64,000 nucleotides of DNA from Saxidomus purpurata (lineage: Eukaryota > Mollusca > Bivalvia > Venerida > Veneridae). The notes under the pieces were generated by a model. It ran no database searches and was not told the origin of the DNA. It saw only the letters and a program-made list of their open reading frames with translations. This document shows positions 37,908 to 49,206 of the stretch, one piece after another. The stretch lies in contig JAFMSR010000015.1 in assembly GCA_022818135.1 (NCBI GenBank), positions 22,847,206-22,911,205 on the forward strand. The letters are read 5' to 3'. The position numbers and the translations under genes were made by a program. The first letter of the stretch is position 1. Each line of letters opens with the position of its first letter.

Positions 37908-38956
37908 AGTGGATTTGTATGGAAAACTGAACCATGTTTAATGTTCTTTCTAAGTCTAAAAAGGGCCATTATTCTGACAAAAACGTTCCTAGAGGTATGT
38001 ACTCTTGTCTGTTGATGAAGATAATGATGGTGAATAAGTATTGCCAGTTTCAAAGCAATATCTGCAAAAATGTTGGGTAGTATGAAAAACCTAATCAATA
38101 TGTGACAATGACGCTCCCTTTTCTTAAAAAATTTGAGCAATTTTCTTTTATTGGGTAAACACATCAAATTGTTAGTATTGGTAGAAAACATCAAATTGTT
38201 AGTATTGGTAGAAAAAAATACTTCATTCAAAAACACTAACAATATAGAACTTTCACAAGCACCCCATAATCAAGACGGCAGACAAAAAATCTTTCTAAAT
38301 TAACAGCCCAAGAAAACCAATTCATAGTATCAATAACTATTGATAACAGCACAACACTAAAGTGTCTCTCAACATCTCAATTACCAATATTGTTACATAA
38401 AGAATCACTAGATGGCTTATCAGCAAAGCACTTTTACCAACTGATAACGAGCTGAACTACTCCTGTTTTGTAATGCCTGTGGCCTCTAGGGTAAGCTCCT
38501 CCATACTCTACTCAGAACAGATGTTTCTGTTATTTCCATCTAGTTTTAAGCTCTCTTTTCTTTCTGTTTGTATTCAAGTGCTAGTGCACCCAAGTCACTT
38601 GCCTAGAAAATGCCTCCTCTAAGATGAATTTCTATTCCCAGGCTGAAGATGAAAATCAGCTACATTCATTTATTAAACAGTTTGCAGTCTGCTCCCCTGC
38701 CATTGACAAACATGGTCTGATAAACATGGTCTGAGACGCATGGTCTGATAAACATGGTCTGACAAACATGGTCTGATAAACACGGTCAATTTGTCTAAAA
38801 TGTTAGCACACCATACTTCATTAATAGTGGCAAATGCTTTCTTTAGGAGCATAAAAAGTTTCATAGTCACCAATGGCCTGTACATTTTCATACATTAGTT
38901 TCAGTAATTTTCTATCAATGTCTATTATTTGTACTCATTGTTGTCGTGTTTAATGC
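37908..38956. other. Non-coding DNA with two short tandem duplications
   Basis: A 27-bp unit (ACATCAAATTGTTAGTATTG...) is duplicated at about 38160-38214. A 14-bp unit AACATGGTCTGATA recurs about five times at 38708-38787. No gene is seen; minus frames at 37841..38242 and 38673..38891 cross these repeats and have no domain. Confidence 0.6.
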
Positions 38957-40004
38957 AACAAGAGCCATGTAAGACCATTGGCTATAATACAAGGGCTCAT
39001 GATTCTAACATCATTCTTAGAGGTCCACTACACAATGCTAAGTAACATTCCAAATATCTATTCTCTGCCTGTCAGCCTCAATGTTTTTTTAAGTTTTCCC
39101 TATATAAGCCTATGTGATATCAAGTCACCTCCCCCACTTCTGGAAAGGCTTAATTTTGACCCCGGGGTCATGATTTGAACAATCTTGGTAGAAGTCTGAT
39201 TGGCATTTCTACATGCCAAATATCTAAGCTCTAGGCCTTGTGGTTTCAGAGAAGAAGATTTTTAAAGTTTTTCCTATACAAGCCTATGTAAAACCAAGTG
39301 ACCCCCAGGCAGGGTCAATTTTGACCTTGGGGTCATGATTTAAACAATCCAGGTAGAGGTCCACTAGCCAATGCTACATGTCAAATATCTAGGCTCTAGG
39401 CTTTGTGGTTTCAGAGAAAAAGATTTTTTTATTTTTAATTTCTTATATAAGCCAATGTAAAACCAAGTGACCCCAAAGTGGGGTCAATTTTGATCCAGGG
39501 GTCATAATTTGAACAATCTTGTTAGAGGTCCACTAGACAATGCTACATGCCAAATAACTGAGCTCTAGGCCTTGTGGTTACAGGGAAGAAGATTTTTAAA
39601 GTTCTTCCTTTATAAGCCATTGTAAAACTAAGTGACCACCTGCATGGGGTCAATTTTGACCTGAGGGTCATAATTTGAATAATCTTGGTAGAGGCCAACT
39701 AGATAATGCTACATGCCAAATATCTAAGCTCTAGGCCTTGTGGTTTCAGAGAAGAAGATTTTTTAAGTTTTTCCTATTTGTAGAGTTCTGCATTGAATGG
39801 AATTCCTTGAACAACTTTGATAGAGCCTCATGCAAGGAACATCCCTGCAAAGTTTCATCAACCATTGGCCCAGTGGTTTCAGAGGAGATGTTGTTTGAAG
39901 GAAATGGTGGACGTACGACGTACGATGGACTACGTACGACAGACCCGGGATGGTGAGTGATTCTAATAGCTTACTCTGGCACTTTGGGCCAGGTGAGCTA
40001 AAAA
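38957..40004 (-). mobile_element. Helitron-like repeat of the AGGGCC family, long copy
   Basis: The plus strand begins AACAAGAGCCATGTAAGACC and ends GGCCAGGTGAGCTAAAAAG. The core has four units of about 165-170 bp, marked by AATCTTGGTAGAGGTCC-like starts near 39180, 39347, 39512 and 39681, and GGCCTTGTGGTTTCAGAGAA. It is the same family as 37017..37907 with more core units and a weaker terminal hairpin. Confidence 0.7.
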
Positions 40005-40355
40005 GTGGAGCTAACTCAAAATAGAGTAAGGTACGGTTATGGTTCTTGGACACTGCAATGTGGTCTTAATGATCTCTGTAAGGGTATGCAATTTGAATCA
40101 ATGCGGTTCAGTACTTAAGGAGTTAATGGCCCCAACAAGAAAATTCAATAAAGAGGATTAATACAAAAATAGAACAAGCTAAAGTTAAGGTCCTTGTACA
40201 CAGCACTTCCTTTCAATGTCCTGTCTGTGTATACAGTTTAAATAAATTTACTTGAATACTTTCATAGTTATGTTCCGGACAAAAGTGTGACGGACACATG
40301 CACAGACGGACAAACTGAGCCAATTACCATATCCCCTTTGCTAAGATCGGGGGTA
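40005..40355. repeat. Diverged fragment of the 144-bp-core family
   Basis: GTTATGGTTCTTGGACACTG (40037), CTTGTACACAGCACTTCC and TTATGTTCCGGACAAAAG match the core of 35482..36372. It ends CTAAGATCGGGGGTATAAT. Confidence 0.6.
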
Positions 40356-40575
40356 TAATGCAAATGTTGTATTGTATTGTATTGTATATGGTATGGTATG
40401 ATATGGTATGGTATGACATCGTACGGTATGGTACGGTGTGTTGCGGTGTGGTACAGTACTGTACTGTACAGCATCTTATTGTAGTGTGGCATTGCATTGC
40501 ATTGCATTGAATGGTATTGGATTGTATTGCATTGAATTACAAGTATTGTATAGTATCATATTGTATTGTAAACAG
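40356..40575. repeat. Degenerate (TATTG/TATGG)n microsatellite
   Basis: Five-base periodic sequence (TATTG, TATGG, TACGG, CATTG) over about 210 bp. Frames across it on both strands are low-complexity by-products. Confidence 0.9.
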
Positions 40576-40927
40576 CAACTAACTCTGGCAAGTGAACTAA
40601 TATTTTTGTCCAAACTGACAATATAAATGCTCCTATACAATGTCAATGAACTTTCTAATCTCTCTCAGTCACTTGCTTGGAACAGATTCAATTGTTTCCA
40701 TAACCTGGACAGATATAAATACCTGATTTATTATTGATTAACCCAATTACAGCTACCTAATTCCTGTAATTGTATTTTCACAACATCTGCCCCACCAGTG
40801 TTATCCTGACATTATTGTCCTGACTTGCAAGCAGGTGTTTCCATTCCCAGATATTAGTTCACTGCTCTTGTGAAACACTGGTCACAGAACTCTGGGAAAG
40901 GCCAGTTATTGTATTATCATGTGGAGA
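40576..40927. other. Non-coding DNA
   Basis: No gene or repeat is recognised. Confidence 0.5.
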
Positions 40928-41640
40928 AATGAATACCAGAGAGCAAAGACAGCCCTATATCACTCACCTGAGTACATGACCTACATGTCACCCAATATGA
41001 CTGAAATTCAACTTTAGAACCATAAATGATAAAAACAAATATTCAATATTGGCATAGAAACCATGAATACAATCACTGACCAAATTCCAAAATAATTGGG
41101 TATCACCATGGGCCTCCAGAGTGTTAATAAGGTTTCAATTTGATTTTTTAGTGACCTAGTTTTTATCCCAAATGACCTATTTTCAAACCTGACCTAGAAA
41201 TAATTTGGACAAACATTCCGACCAATCTTCAGGAAGGTTGGATATTAAACAAGGCCTCTAAAGGATTTTCTTTGATTATACAGGGTGGTTTTTTTTTTAT
41301 GCAAAGTGACCTAGTTTCAACTTTGACCTAGATTTCATTAAGACAAACATTCTGATCAAATTTCATGAAGGTCAGGTAGAAAAAAGAAAAAGTGGTATCA
41401 AAGTGTTTCTGTAATTTGACCTTGTGACCTACTTTTGACCCTAGATGACCCAGTATCAATTTCGACTGAAAATTCATCAATATGAACATAGTCACAAAAG
41501 TTTCATTAAGATTGGACTAAAATTGTGGTCTCCAGAGTGCTTACAAATTTCTTTTTGATGGACAGACAGACAGATGTACACTGGACAATTGACAATAATA
41601 GTACTTTGAGCACTTGGTACTCAGGAGATCAAAGTAAAGA
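40928..41640 (-). mobile_element. Worn AGGGCC-family repeat
   Basis: It begins near 40935 with AGAGAGCAAAGACAGCCCTA and TATCACTCACCTGAG, and ends CTTGGTACTCAGGAGATCA. The interior has repeated TGACCTAGTTT and TTTCATTAAGA phrases. The terminal hairpin has decayed. Confidence 0.6.
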
Positions 41641-41717
41641 TATCTCCTTGTTAACAGATCTAACCTTTCAAAGGACTCAATGTGAGTAAATCAAGTAATT
41701 GCAAGTTTCTTCATAAC

Positions 41718-43430
41718 AATGCTTTTTCAAACTTACATTAAAAATAGTTTCCTTCAAACTGTGTTAAACGGCCTGTATTAATAATATGACAATGCTTTTT
41801 CAAACTGACATTAAAAATAGTTTCCTTCAAACTGTGTTAAACGGCCTGTATTAATAATATGACAATGCTTTTTCAAACTGACATTAAAAATAGTTTCCTT
41901 CAAACTGTGTTAACCGGCCTGTATTAATAATATGACAATGCTTTTTCAAACTGACATTAAAAATAGTTTCCTTCAAACTGTGTTAAACGGCCTGTATTAA
42001 TAATATGACAATGCTTTTTCAAACTGACATTAAAAATAGTTTCCTTCAAACTGTGTTAAACGGCCTGTATTAATAATATGACAATGCTTTTTCAAACTGA
42101 CATTAAAAATAGTTTCCTTCAAACTGTGTTAAACGGCCTGTATTAATAATATGACAATGCTTTTTCAAACTGACATTAAAAATAGTTTCCTTCAAACTGT
42201 GTTAAACGGCCTGTATTAATGCTTTTTCAAACTTACATTAAAAATAGTTTCCTTCAAACTGTGTTAAACGGCCTGTATTAATAATATGACAATGCTTTTT
42301 CAAACTGACATTAAAAATAGTTTCCTTCAAACTGTGTTAAACGGCCTGTATTAATAATATGACAATGCTTTTTCAAACTGACATTAAAAATAGTTTCCTT
42401 CAAACTGTGTTAAACAGCCTGTATTAATAATATGACAATGCTTTTTCAAACTTACATTAAAAATAGTTTCCTTCAAACTGTGTTAAACGGCCTGTATTAA
42501 TAATATGACAATGCTTTTTCAAACTGACATTAAAAATAGTTTCCTTCAAACTGTGTTAAACGGCCTGTATTAATAATATGACAATGCTTTTTCAAACTTA
42601 CATTAAAAATAGTTTCCTTCAAACTGTGTTAAACGGCCTGTATTAATAATATGACAATGCTTTTTCAAACTGACATTAAAAATAGTTTCCTTCAAACTGT
42701 GTTAAACGGCCTGTATTAATAATATGACAATGCTTTTTCAAACTTACATTAAAAATAGTTTCCTTCAAACTGTGTTAAACAGCCTGTATTAATAATATGA
42801 CAATGCTTTTTCAAACTTACATTAAAAATAGTTTCCTTCAAACTGTGTTAAACGGCCTGTATTAATAATATGACAATGCTTTTTCAAACTTACATTAAAA
42901 ATAGTTTCCTTCAAACTGTGTTAAACGGCCTGTATTAATAATATGACAATGCTTTTTCAAACTTACATTAAAAATAGTTTCCTTCAAACTGTGTTTAACA
43001 GCCTGTATTAATGCTTTTTCAAACTTACATTAAAAATAGTTTCCTTCAAACTGTGTTAAACGGCCTGTATTAATGCTTTTTCAAACTTACATTAAAAATA
43101 GTTTCCTTCAAACTGTGTTAAACGGCCTGTATTAATAATATGACAATGCTTTTTCAAACTTTCATTAAAAATAGTTTCCTTCAAACTGTGTTAAACGGCC
43201 TGTATTAATGCTTTTTCAAACTTACATTAAAAATAGTTTCCTTCAAACTGTGTTAAACGGCCTGTATTAATAATATGACAATGCTTTTTCAAACTGACAT
43301 TAAAAATAGTTTCCTTCAAACTGTGTTAAACAGCCTGTATTAATAATATGACAATGCTTTTTCAAACTTACATTAAAAATAGTTTCCTTCAAACTGTGTT
43401 AAACGGCCTGTATTAATAATATGACAATGA
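41718..43430. repeat. 73-bp tandem array, about 24 units
   Basis: The unit starts AATGCTTTTTCAAACTKACA, contains TTTCCTTCAAACTGTGTTAA and ends CGGCCTGTATTAATAATATG plus AC. The spacing is 73 bp (for example 41791 to 41864). Four or so units (near 42218, 43010, 43070, 43207) lack 11 bp around AATATGACAAT and are 62 bp long. The main point variants are GACATT or TACATT and AACGGCC or AACAGCC, in mosaic order. Otherwise identity is near complete, so expansion is recent. Confidence 0.96.
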
Positions 43431-43703
43431 TATTTTACTTTGTCATTTTCCGTCAATGTTCCCTGACAGAAATTTAGTATCCCTATATTTCTACGGTTCA
43501 GATGAGTGAAAATGTAACTGATGCACAGATCAATTCCTGAGGGCTGTAGAAGACTGGTTATGAAGAGATTAAGTTTGTTATTATCAAAGGTCAGCAGCTC
43601 TGTCCTGAGTCCAGTAAGGTCATACATAACTGTGAGTAGTGACAATAAATAATCCAGGGAAATTAGTGGTAAATTTCTTTCTGTTACAGGAATCTCTGAA
43701 TTA
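43431..43703. other. Unique sequence between array and transposon
   Basis: No feature is recognised. It includes the left TTA (43701-43703) that flanks the next element. Confidence 0.5.
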
Positions 43704-45651
43704 GGCCACTACTTTTATATTTCTTGGTTTACAAAACCGGCGAACGTATTTTTCCAAAAATGGAAAAAAAATAAAAACACGATTTCGACTTTTTATTTTT
43801 CCCGATGGATTTTTACAGGGATACAAAAAAAATCGCCTGTTTTGTCTTGTTTAGAAAAGTGAAAACAAACTAGTTTTGGTATAATTACATCACACAAACA
43901 TCGCCACCGATGTAATATTCTCCCCCCCGCTATCCCGTAACTATAGATCCGTGCCGCTACGAGGTGTGTATTGTTTAATGTAATTGTTTCAAAAAGTATA
44001 AGTTATTTTTAGCACAACCGATAATATTAATCAGGATTCATGTATATTTATAAAATATTTGTTCTCGTTAAAAATTTGAATTAAATTGGTCAATTTTTAT
44101 TCTCCACTTGGCATTTGTCACTCGCGGTAGGTGTGAAAAATACGAGCTGTCAAGGATGACAAAACTAACCCAGACAATTCTAAAATTGTTTGCAATGTGG
44201 CATCACTGACGGAGTATTGTTTGTTTATTTATGAAATGATAAAATTATTTAACTACTCTAAAATACGCGAAGAAACGCTGAGTAGAGCAATTATCGTTGT
44301 TTTTGTAACTCACTCTACTCTCCACGCTTTTTTCCATATTTCTCCTAATGAATTACGTGATTTACGGTGAAACGGTAAAATATTTTTGAAAATCTTTTCC
44401 TTCAAAAATCGGTGTAAAACCGGGATCGCGCAAAATACGCCATACATAGAAGGAAAATCAGTAAAATTAAGCTAATTTTTTCTTTTGAAATTTGTGGTAC
44501 TTTTGGCCCCAAAAATGGACATACAAGACCCCTGATATAGACTTTTTAAATCAATTTTTATTCTCCTAGAGTTCTAAAACACAGTTAGTTTTGCGGCCCC
44601 CCCGCCCCCGTGGGTCACCCACAGGAGCATTGCCCCTTGACCCATGCCTCCTGCCTTCACAAATAATTTTACTCCCTTGAGGCTAATACATCCCTGTGAT
44701 TGCGAAAAGTATTTCTCAATCAATTTTTTTAAAAAGTTTCAACTGTTTTTTATTCAAATCAAAACGTTCCGTTATGAAGAAAAATCACACGCCTTTCAGC
44801 GTGTCCGTTTGGTTGTCATTTATTGTTAAAGCCGATTTTTTCCCAGTAAACATTTTCCTCCAACTGTTGCCGAATAAAATAATGTTTTCTGCAACCTCGT
44901 TCAATCTTAAAGGTTACAAAAAGATAAGGCCGCAGGTGTCACGAGATCAAAGAAGCCCCCGAGGCGCCCCCCGCCCCCCCTTGATCTTAGTAAAAGCGCG
45001 TGGCATTAAAAAGCCCCCGCCATATATTTTTGACAGTTTGAGACATGTACAAGTAGCTCAAGGCGATAGTCTGATCTTTTGGATTATAAAAATATTTTTT
45101 TTGGAATAAATAATGTTATGAGTAAGTTTTGTGGGGTGGGGGGATACAATATATTTAACACGCTATACCATATGTACGTCGGTCAGCAAATATTTTTGAA
45201 TTTGATTTGTTTACAACACACGACAATTTATGTGTATACAAATTTCTACCGCATATAATCAATATCAGTTTAATAATAATCAATTTAAATTTAATTTTTC
45301 TGTAAACCCACTTGAAGTGCCGCGATTTTACTCCCCTTGAGGGTTACGCGGTGCATTTCCTCCGTTCTCGAACTTTGGACCAAAAACACCGTAACACCCC
45401 GAACCCACTATCAAGCAACACTCTCAGTTGAGAACAAAGGTTTTGGGAATAATTATGCAAACCGCATGCCATAGCGGCACACATCAAAGCTGTCAATTTA
45501 GTTTCAGATGACATTAAATTTATAGTTGTTTGCTTTTTTGGGTAATGGAAAAAGGTCTTGTACAGTCTTTTTTTTTTTTTTTTTTTTCGACCGGCCAATG
45601 GGCACTTTTCAAAAAAATTCTTGTAAACCAAGAAATAAAAAAGTAGTGGCC
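43704..45651. mobile_element. Non-autonomous PIF/Harbinger-like DNA transposon
   Basis: The ends are inverted repeats of 31 bp: GGCCACTACTTTTATATTTC... from 43704, and its complement ending ...GTAGTGGCC at 45651. They differ at one base. Both sides are flanked by TTA (43701-43703 and 45652-45654), a 3-bp TWA target duplication typical of PIF/Harbinger. The 1.95-kb interior has no recognisable transposase or Myb-like protein. The 137-codon frame at 44696..45109 and the minus frame at 45344..45631 (lysine run from a poly-T tract at 45569) show no DDE pattern. The interior is richer in CpG and in poly-C than its surroundings. Parts recur at 59410..60030. Confidence 0.8.
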
Positions 45652-45654
45652 TTA

Positions 45655-46087
45655 GAAGACTTTGTTGGTCCAGAAACTCTCACCTGGGTCAACTTCTATA
45701 CGATAAAACACAATGAGTTGCCCAAAGTATCCAATGCATCATTTGGTCAGGCCTTGTAGCCCCCTTTTATATCCAAGAATTCCCACTTTCAATGCTAAGC
45801 CAAAACTCTTCAAGATAGTTTTCTGGAGCCTTGATGATTCAAAAACTGACAGAGAACTTCATGTTCCATGATTTTCTACAAAAAATGACAAAGTTCGAGC
45901 CCAACCCCAGATTTAAGCATATTCTCAGCTACAAACACAATCCTCCTATTGAGCTCTCTGAACCCACTGTGACATCAGATGAAACAGTTTTAATCCCAAA
46001 TAAAAATTCCATACAAAAGCAACAATACTAACTACAGCTGTCACTGAAAGGGGAAAGGCTATACCCCTGCATATACATCAGTCACAA
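45655..46087. other. Non-coding DNA
   Basis: The frames starting at 45526 and 45831 have no domain. No repeat is recognised. Confidence 0.45.
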
Positions 46088-46915
46088 AACAAGAGGGCCA
46101 AGATGGCCCTATATCACTCACCTGCGACTTATGACAATATGTGACCAAACTATATATCAATAACAAACATTCTGTTTGACCTTGACAAGGCAAACCTTTT
46201 GACCAATTTACATGATGATTGGATTGTAAATGTCACCTGTATGGCATACACAAGATTTTTAAATGGGTGACCTAGTTTCAGACCTCAGATTACCCATATT
46301 CATACTGAACCTAAACTTCATCAAGACAATCATAATGACAAAGTTTCATGAAGATAGAATGAAAAATACCACCTCTATTGCATACACATAGTTTTTCTAC
46401 AATTTTACCCCATGTCCTAGTCTTTGACCGTAGATGACCTATGTTCGAACTTGAACTTAATTTCATCAAGGCAATCATACTGACCAAGTTTCATGAAGGT
46501 CCAATGAAAAATGCAACCTCTATAGCATACACAGTTTTTCTATGATTTGACCCAATTTACATAGGTTTTGACCCTAAATGACACATGTTCGAACTTGACC
46601 TAGATTTCATCAAGGCAATCATACTGGCCAAGTTTCATGACAGTTAATGAAAAGTGCAACCTCTATAGCATACACAAGGTTTTTCTATGATTTGACCCTG
46701 TGACCTAATTTTTGACCCTAGATCACCCATATTCAAACTCTACCTAGATTTTATCAAGGCAATCATGCTGACCATGTTTCATGAAGATCCATTTAAAAAA
46801 TGCAGCCTCTATTGCATACACAAGGTTAAATGTAGACAGACAGATAACAGACAGACGACGGAAATTAGGAGATCACAATATCTCACCTTAGCCTTTCGTG
46901 CTCAGAGGAGCGAAC
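46088..46915 (-). mobile_element. Helitron-like repeat of the AGGGCC family
   Basis: The plus strand begins AACAAGAGGGCCAAGATGGC, a hairpin with a matching CCCT, followed by ATATCACTCACCTGC. The interior has four or so repeats of TGACCAAGTTTCATGAAG, TGCAACCTCTAT.GCATACAC and TTTTTCTATGATTTGACC at roughly 120-130-bp spacing. It ends near 46915 with GCTCAGAGGAGCGAAC. Confidence 0.7.
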
Positions 46916-48636
46916 AAAAGGAACATCAGTGCAAAAGTATATTGCATGACAAGTATGTTTTACTACACATCAAACAAAGCTTGAATTGTGCCAAAAATAA
47001 ATGAAAAATGTAAAAATTGTAGAGTTTTAACACAGTTAATGGTGATGGATGCACCATGTGTAACTGATTATAGCACTTTCAATTATTGAAAATTTGCTAA
47101 GTAGAACGAGATTACCAAACTGTCACAAAATATGCCCATAGGGAGGCATATTACTCAGTATCTGGCAGTTCATAGGTTTCGTAAAACTTGTTTGACTTAC
47201 TAAGCTAATTTCATAAATTTTGATAATTCAAGGACCATAATCCAAAACTACCTTAGGCAATTTGGATGCTTATTGAACTTAGCCTAGACATTACGCCCAT
47301 AAATATCTTCACTGAGTTTGGTGAAGATCAAAATTAATGAAAACTGATCAACTTAGAGAGCGAACAAGGCTAATTTGGCCAATTTTGGATATTTCAAGGG
47401 CCATAATCCAAATGTGCCTAGTGAGATTTGGCATATTACTGAACTTGGTGTTTGGTGAACATCAAATGAAAACTAATAGACTTAAAGAGCCTACAACATG
47501 TGGACACCTCAGGTGTTCCAATAATACGTCCCTTTGCAATAACTCTATAAAATGTAAAACATAGTTACCTCACTAATGTCATTTGATTAATCTTGTGTCA
47601 ATGAACATGTTGTGCAGTTTCAATGCAATACGACCACTGATACCAGAGATATAGCACTGTCAATCAACTGCTTTAACATTGGTTCAATGTGGTCTCGAAA
47701 GGTGCCAGATCAGACATGTACTGTATCATCAAGCTGATGCAAAAGGATCCTGTTGAAGTGTCTTAAATGTTGATGAACTGATTGAAAACAGACAAAGGGT
47801 GGCCATTTCAGTAAATTCTCATCCAGAGCCCATGGCTGAGCTCAGCTAAGAACAGTTCCATGGGAGAATTTTGGAAAGAAAAATGTCAATCAGGGAAGCT
47901 TTGTTATACAAAAATATAATAATGTAGCTGCCACAATAGCCGCCTCTATTGACCTTTACAGTGGACCATGAGACAGGGCAGTTTATGCTCTGATCAATTT
48001 GTTCTCTTTCTCTATGAGTGGCCAACCGAGCAGTAAGATTTCTGTTTATAATGGCTATATCCATTGACCAGTAGACACAGAGATTCTCTTCAAATCAAAA
48101 CAAATGTCTATTCCACAAGTAGTTGACTACAAACTGGATTGTGGCTTAATCTACAGTCTTGAAACTGATCTCATCAAATATGAAACTGAACACACAGTAA
48201 GAGATACCAAGGAAAACATGTCCACTTTTGCAATTTTAGAACTTTTCCTCTATATTAAATTTCAAAGTTCTGTGACTTTGAACTTTTAGCTGTGTAAGGA
48301 GTTCTTGCAAAATATGTATTATAATGTTAGTCAAGGAGTAAAACAAAAAGTTGAAATAACTAACAAGCTTCTATAAACTTAGACCATAACTCAGGTTTGA
48401 CTGCTATAATTTGACCATGGACCACACATATCCTTTTATCATTGTCTTAAATTTGGATTAAGGAAGAATGGAAGGTCCTATTGTAATTATGGTCCCACAT
48501 GGCAGTTCAGGGACAATAACTCTTGTCTTAATTATTCAATCTGACCCTTAGTTAAACTGATTGGACTGACACTTTATGGTCATTCTATTGTGTCAAAGTT
48601 TGGTAAAGACTGCCTCAGAAATGTGCGCCACCAATT
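46916..48636. other. Mostly non-coding DNA
   Basis: About 47215-47500 holds worn repeat phrases (AAGGGCCATAATCCAAA twice, TTTGGTGAA.ATCAAA twice). No gene is recognised; the frames at 47337..47564, 47846..48064 and 48104..48289 have no domain. Confidence 0.45.
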
Positions 48637-49206
48637 CCATCTGTGGACAACTTATAAGCAATCAGGTAAGCTAACATACCATCTGTGGACAACATAATTA
48701 TAACCACTCAGGTAAGCTAACATACCATCCTTGGGCAACAAATAGGCACTCAGGTAAGCTAACATTCTATCTGTGGACAACATATTAGCATTCAGGTAAG
48801 CTAACATTCCATCTGTGGACAACATATTATCATTCAGATAAGCTAACATACCATCTGTGGACAACATATTATCATTCAGATAAGCTAACATTCCATCTGT
48901 GGACAACATATTAGCATTCAGGTAAGCTAACATTCCATCTGTGGACAACATATTAGCATTCAGATAAGCTAACATTCCATCTGTGGACAACATATTATCA
49001 TTCAGATAAGCTAACATTCTATCTGTGGACAACATATTATCATTCAGATAAGCTAACATTCCATCTGTGGACAACATATTATCATTCAGATAAGCTATTC
49101 CATCTGTGGACAAATATAGCTAACATTCCATCTGTGGACAACATATTATCATTCAGATAAGCTAACCTACCATCTATTGACAACATAATTATCATTCAGG
49201 TAAGCT
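48637..49206. repeat. 42-bp tandem array, ~13 units
   Basis: The unit is CATTCAGATAAGCTAACATT followed by CCATCTGTGGACAACATATT and AT; spacing is 42 bp (48851 to 48893). On the minus strand it stays open for 153 codons (48652..49113) as 14-residue repeats MLSTDGMLAYLNDN. Flanking units are diverged, and one unit near 49096 has a deletion. No start context or splice sites support a gene. Confidence 0.92.

Noticed and set aside
40268..40626. Frames rich in Tyr/His and Cys/Leu on opposite strands
   Set aside because: They lie in a degenerate 5-bp microsatellite.
41718..43430. Satellite as a possible centromere
   Set aside because: Only 1.7 kb long and embedded among single-copy and transposon sequences; nothing supports a centromeric role.
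44696..45109. 137-codon frame as a Harbinger transposase
   Set aside because: No DDE or Myb-like pattern is visible and the length is far too short.
45344..45631. Minus frame with a lysine run
   Set aside because: The run comes from a 20-base-plus poly-T tract inside the Harbinger-like element; no transposase motif is present.
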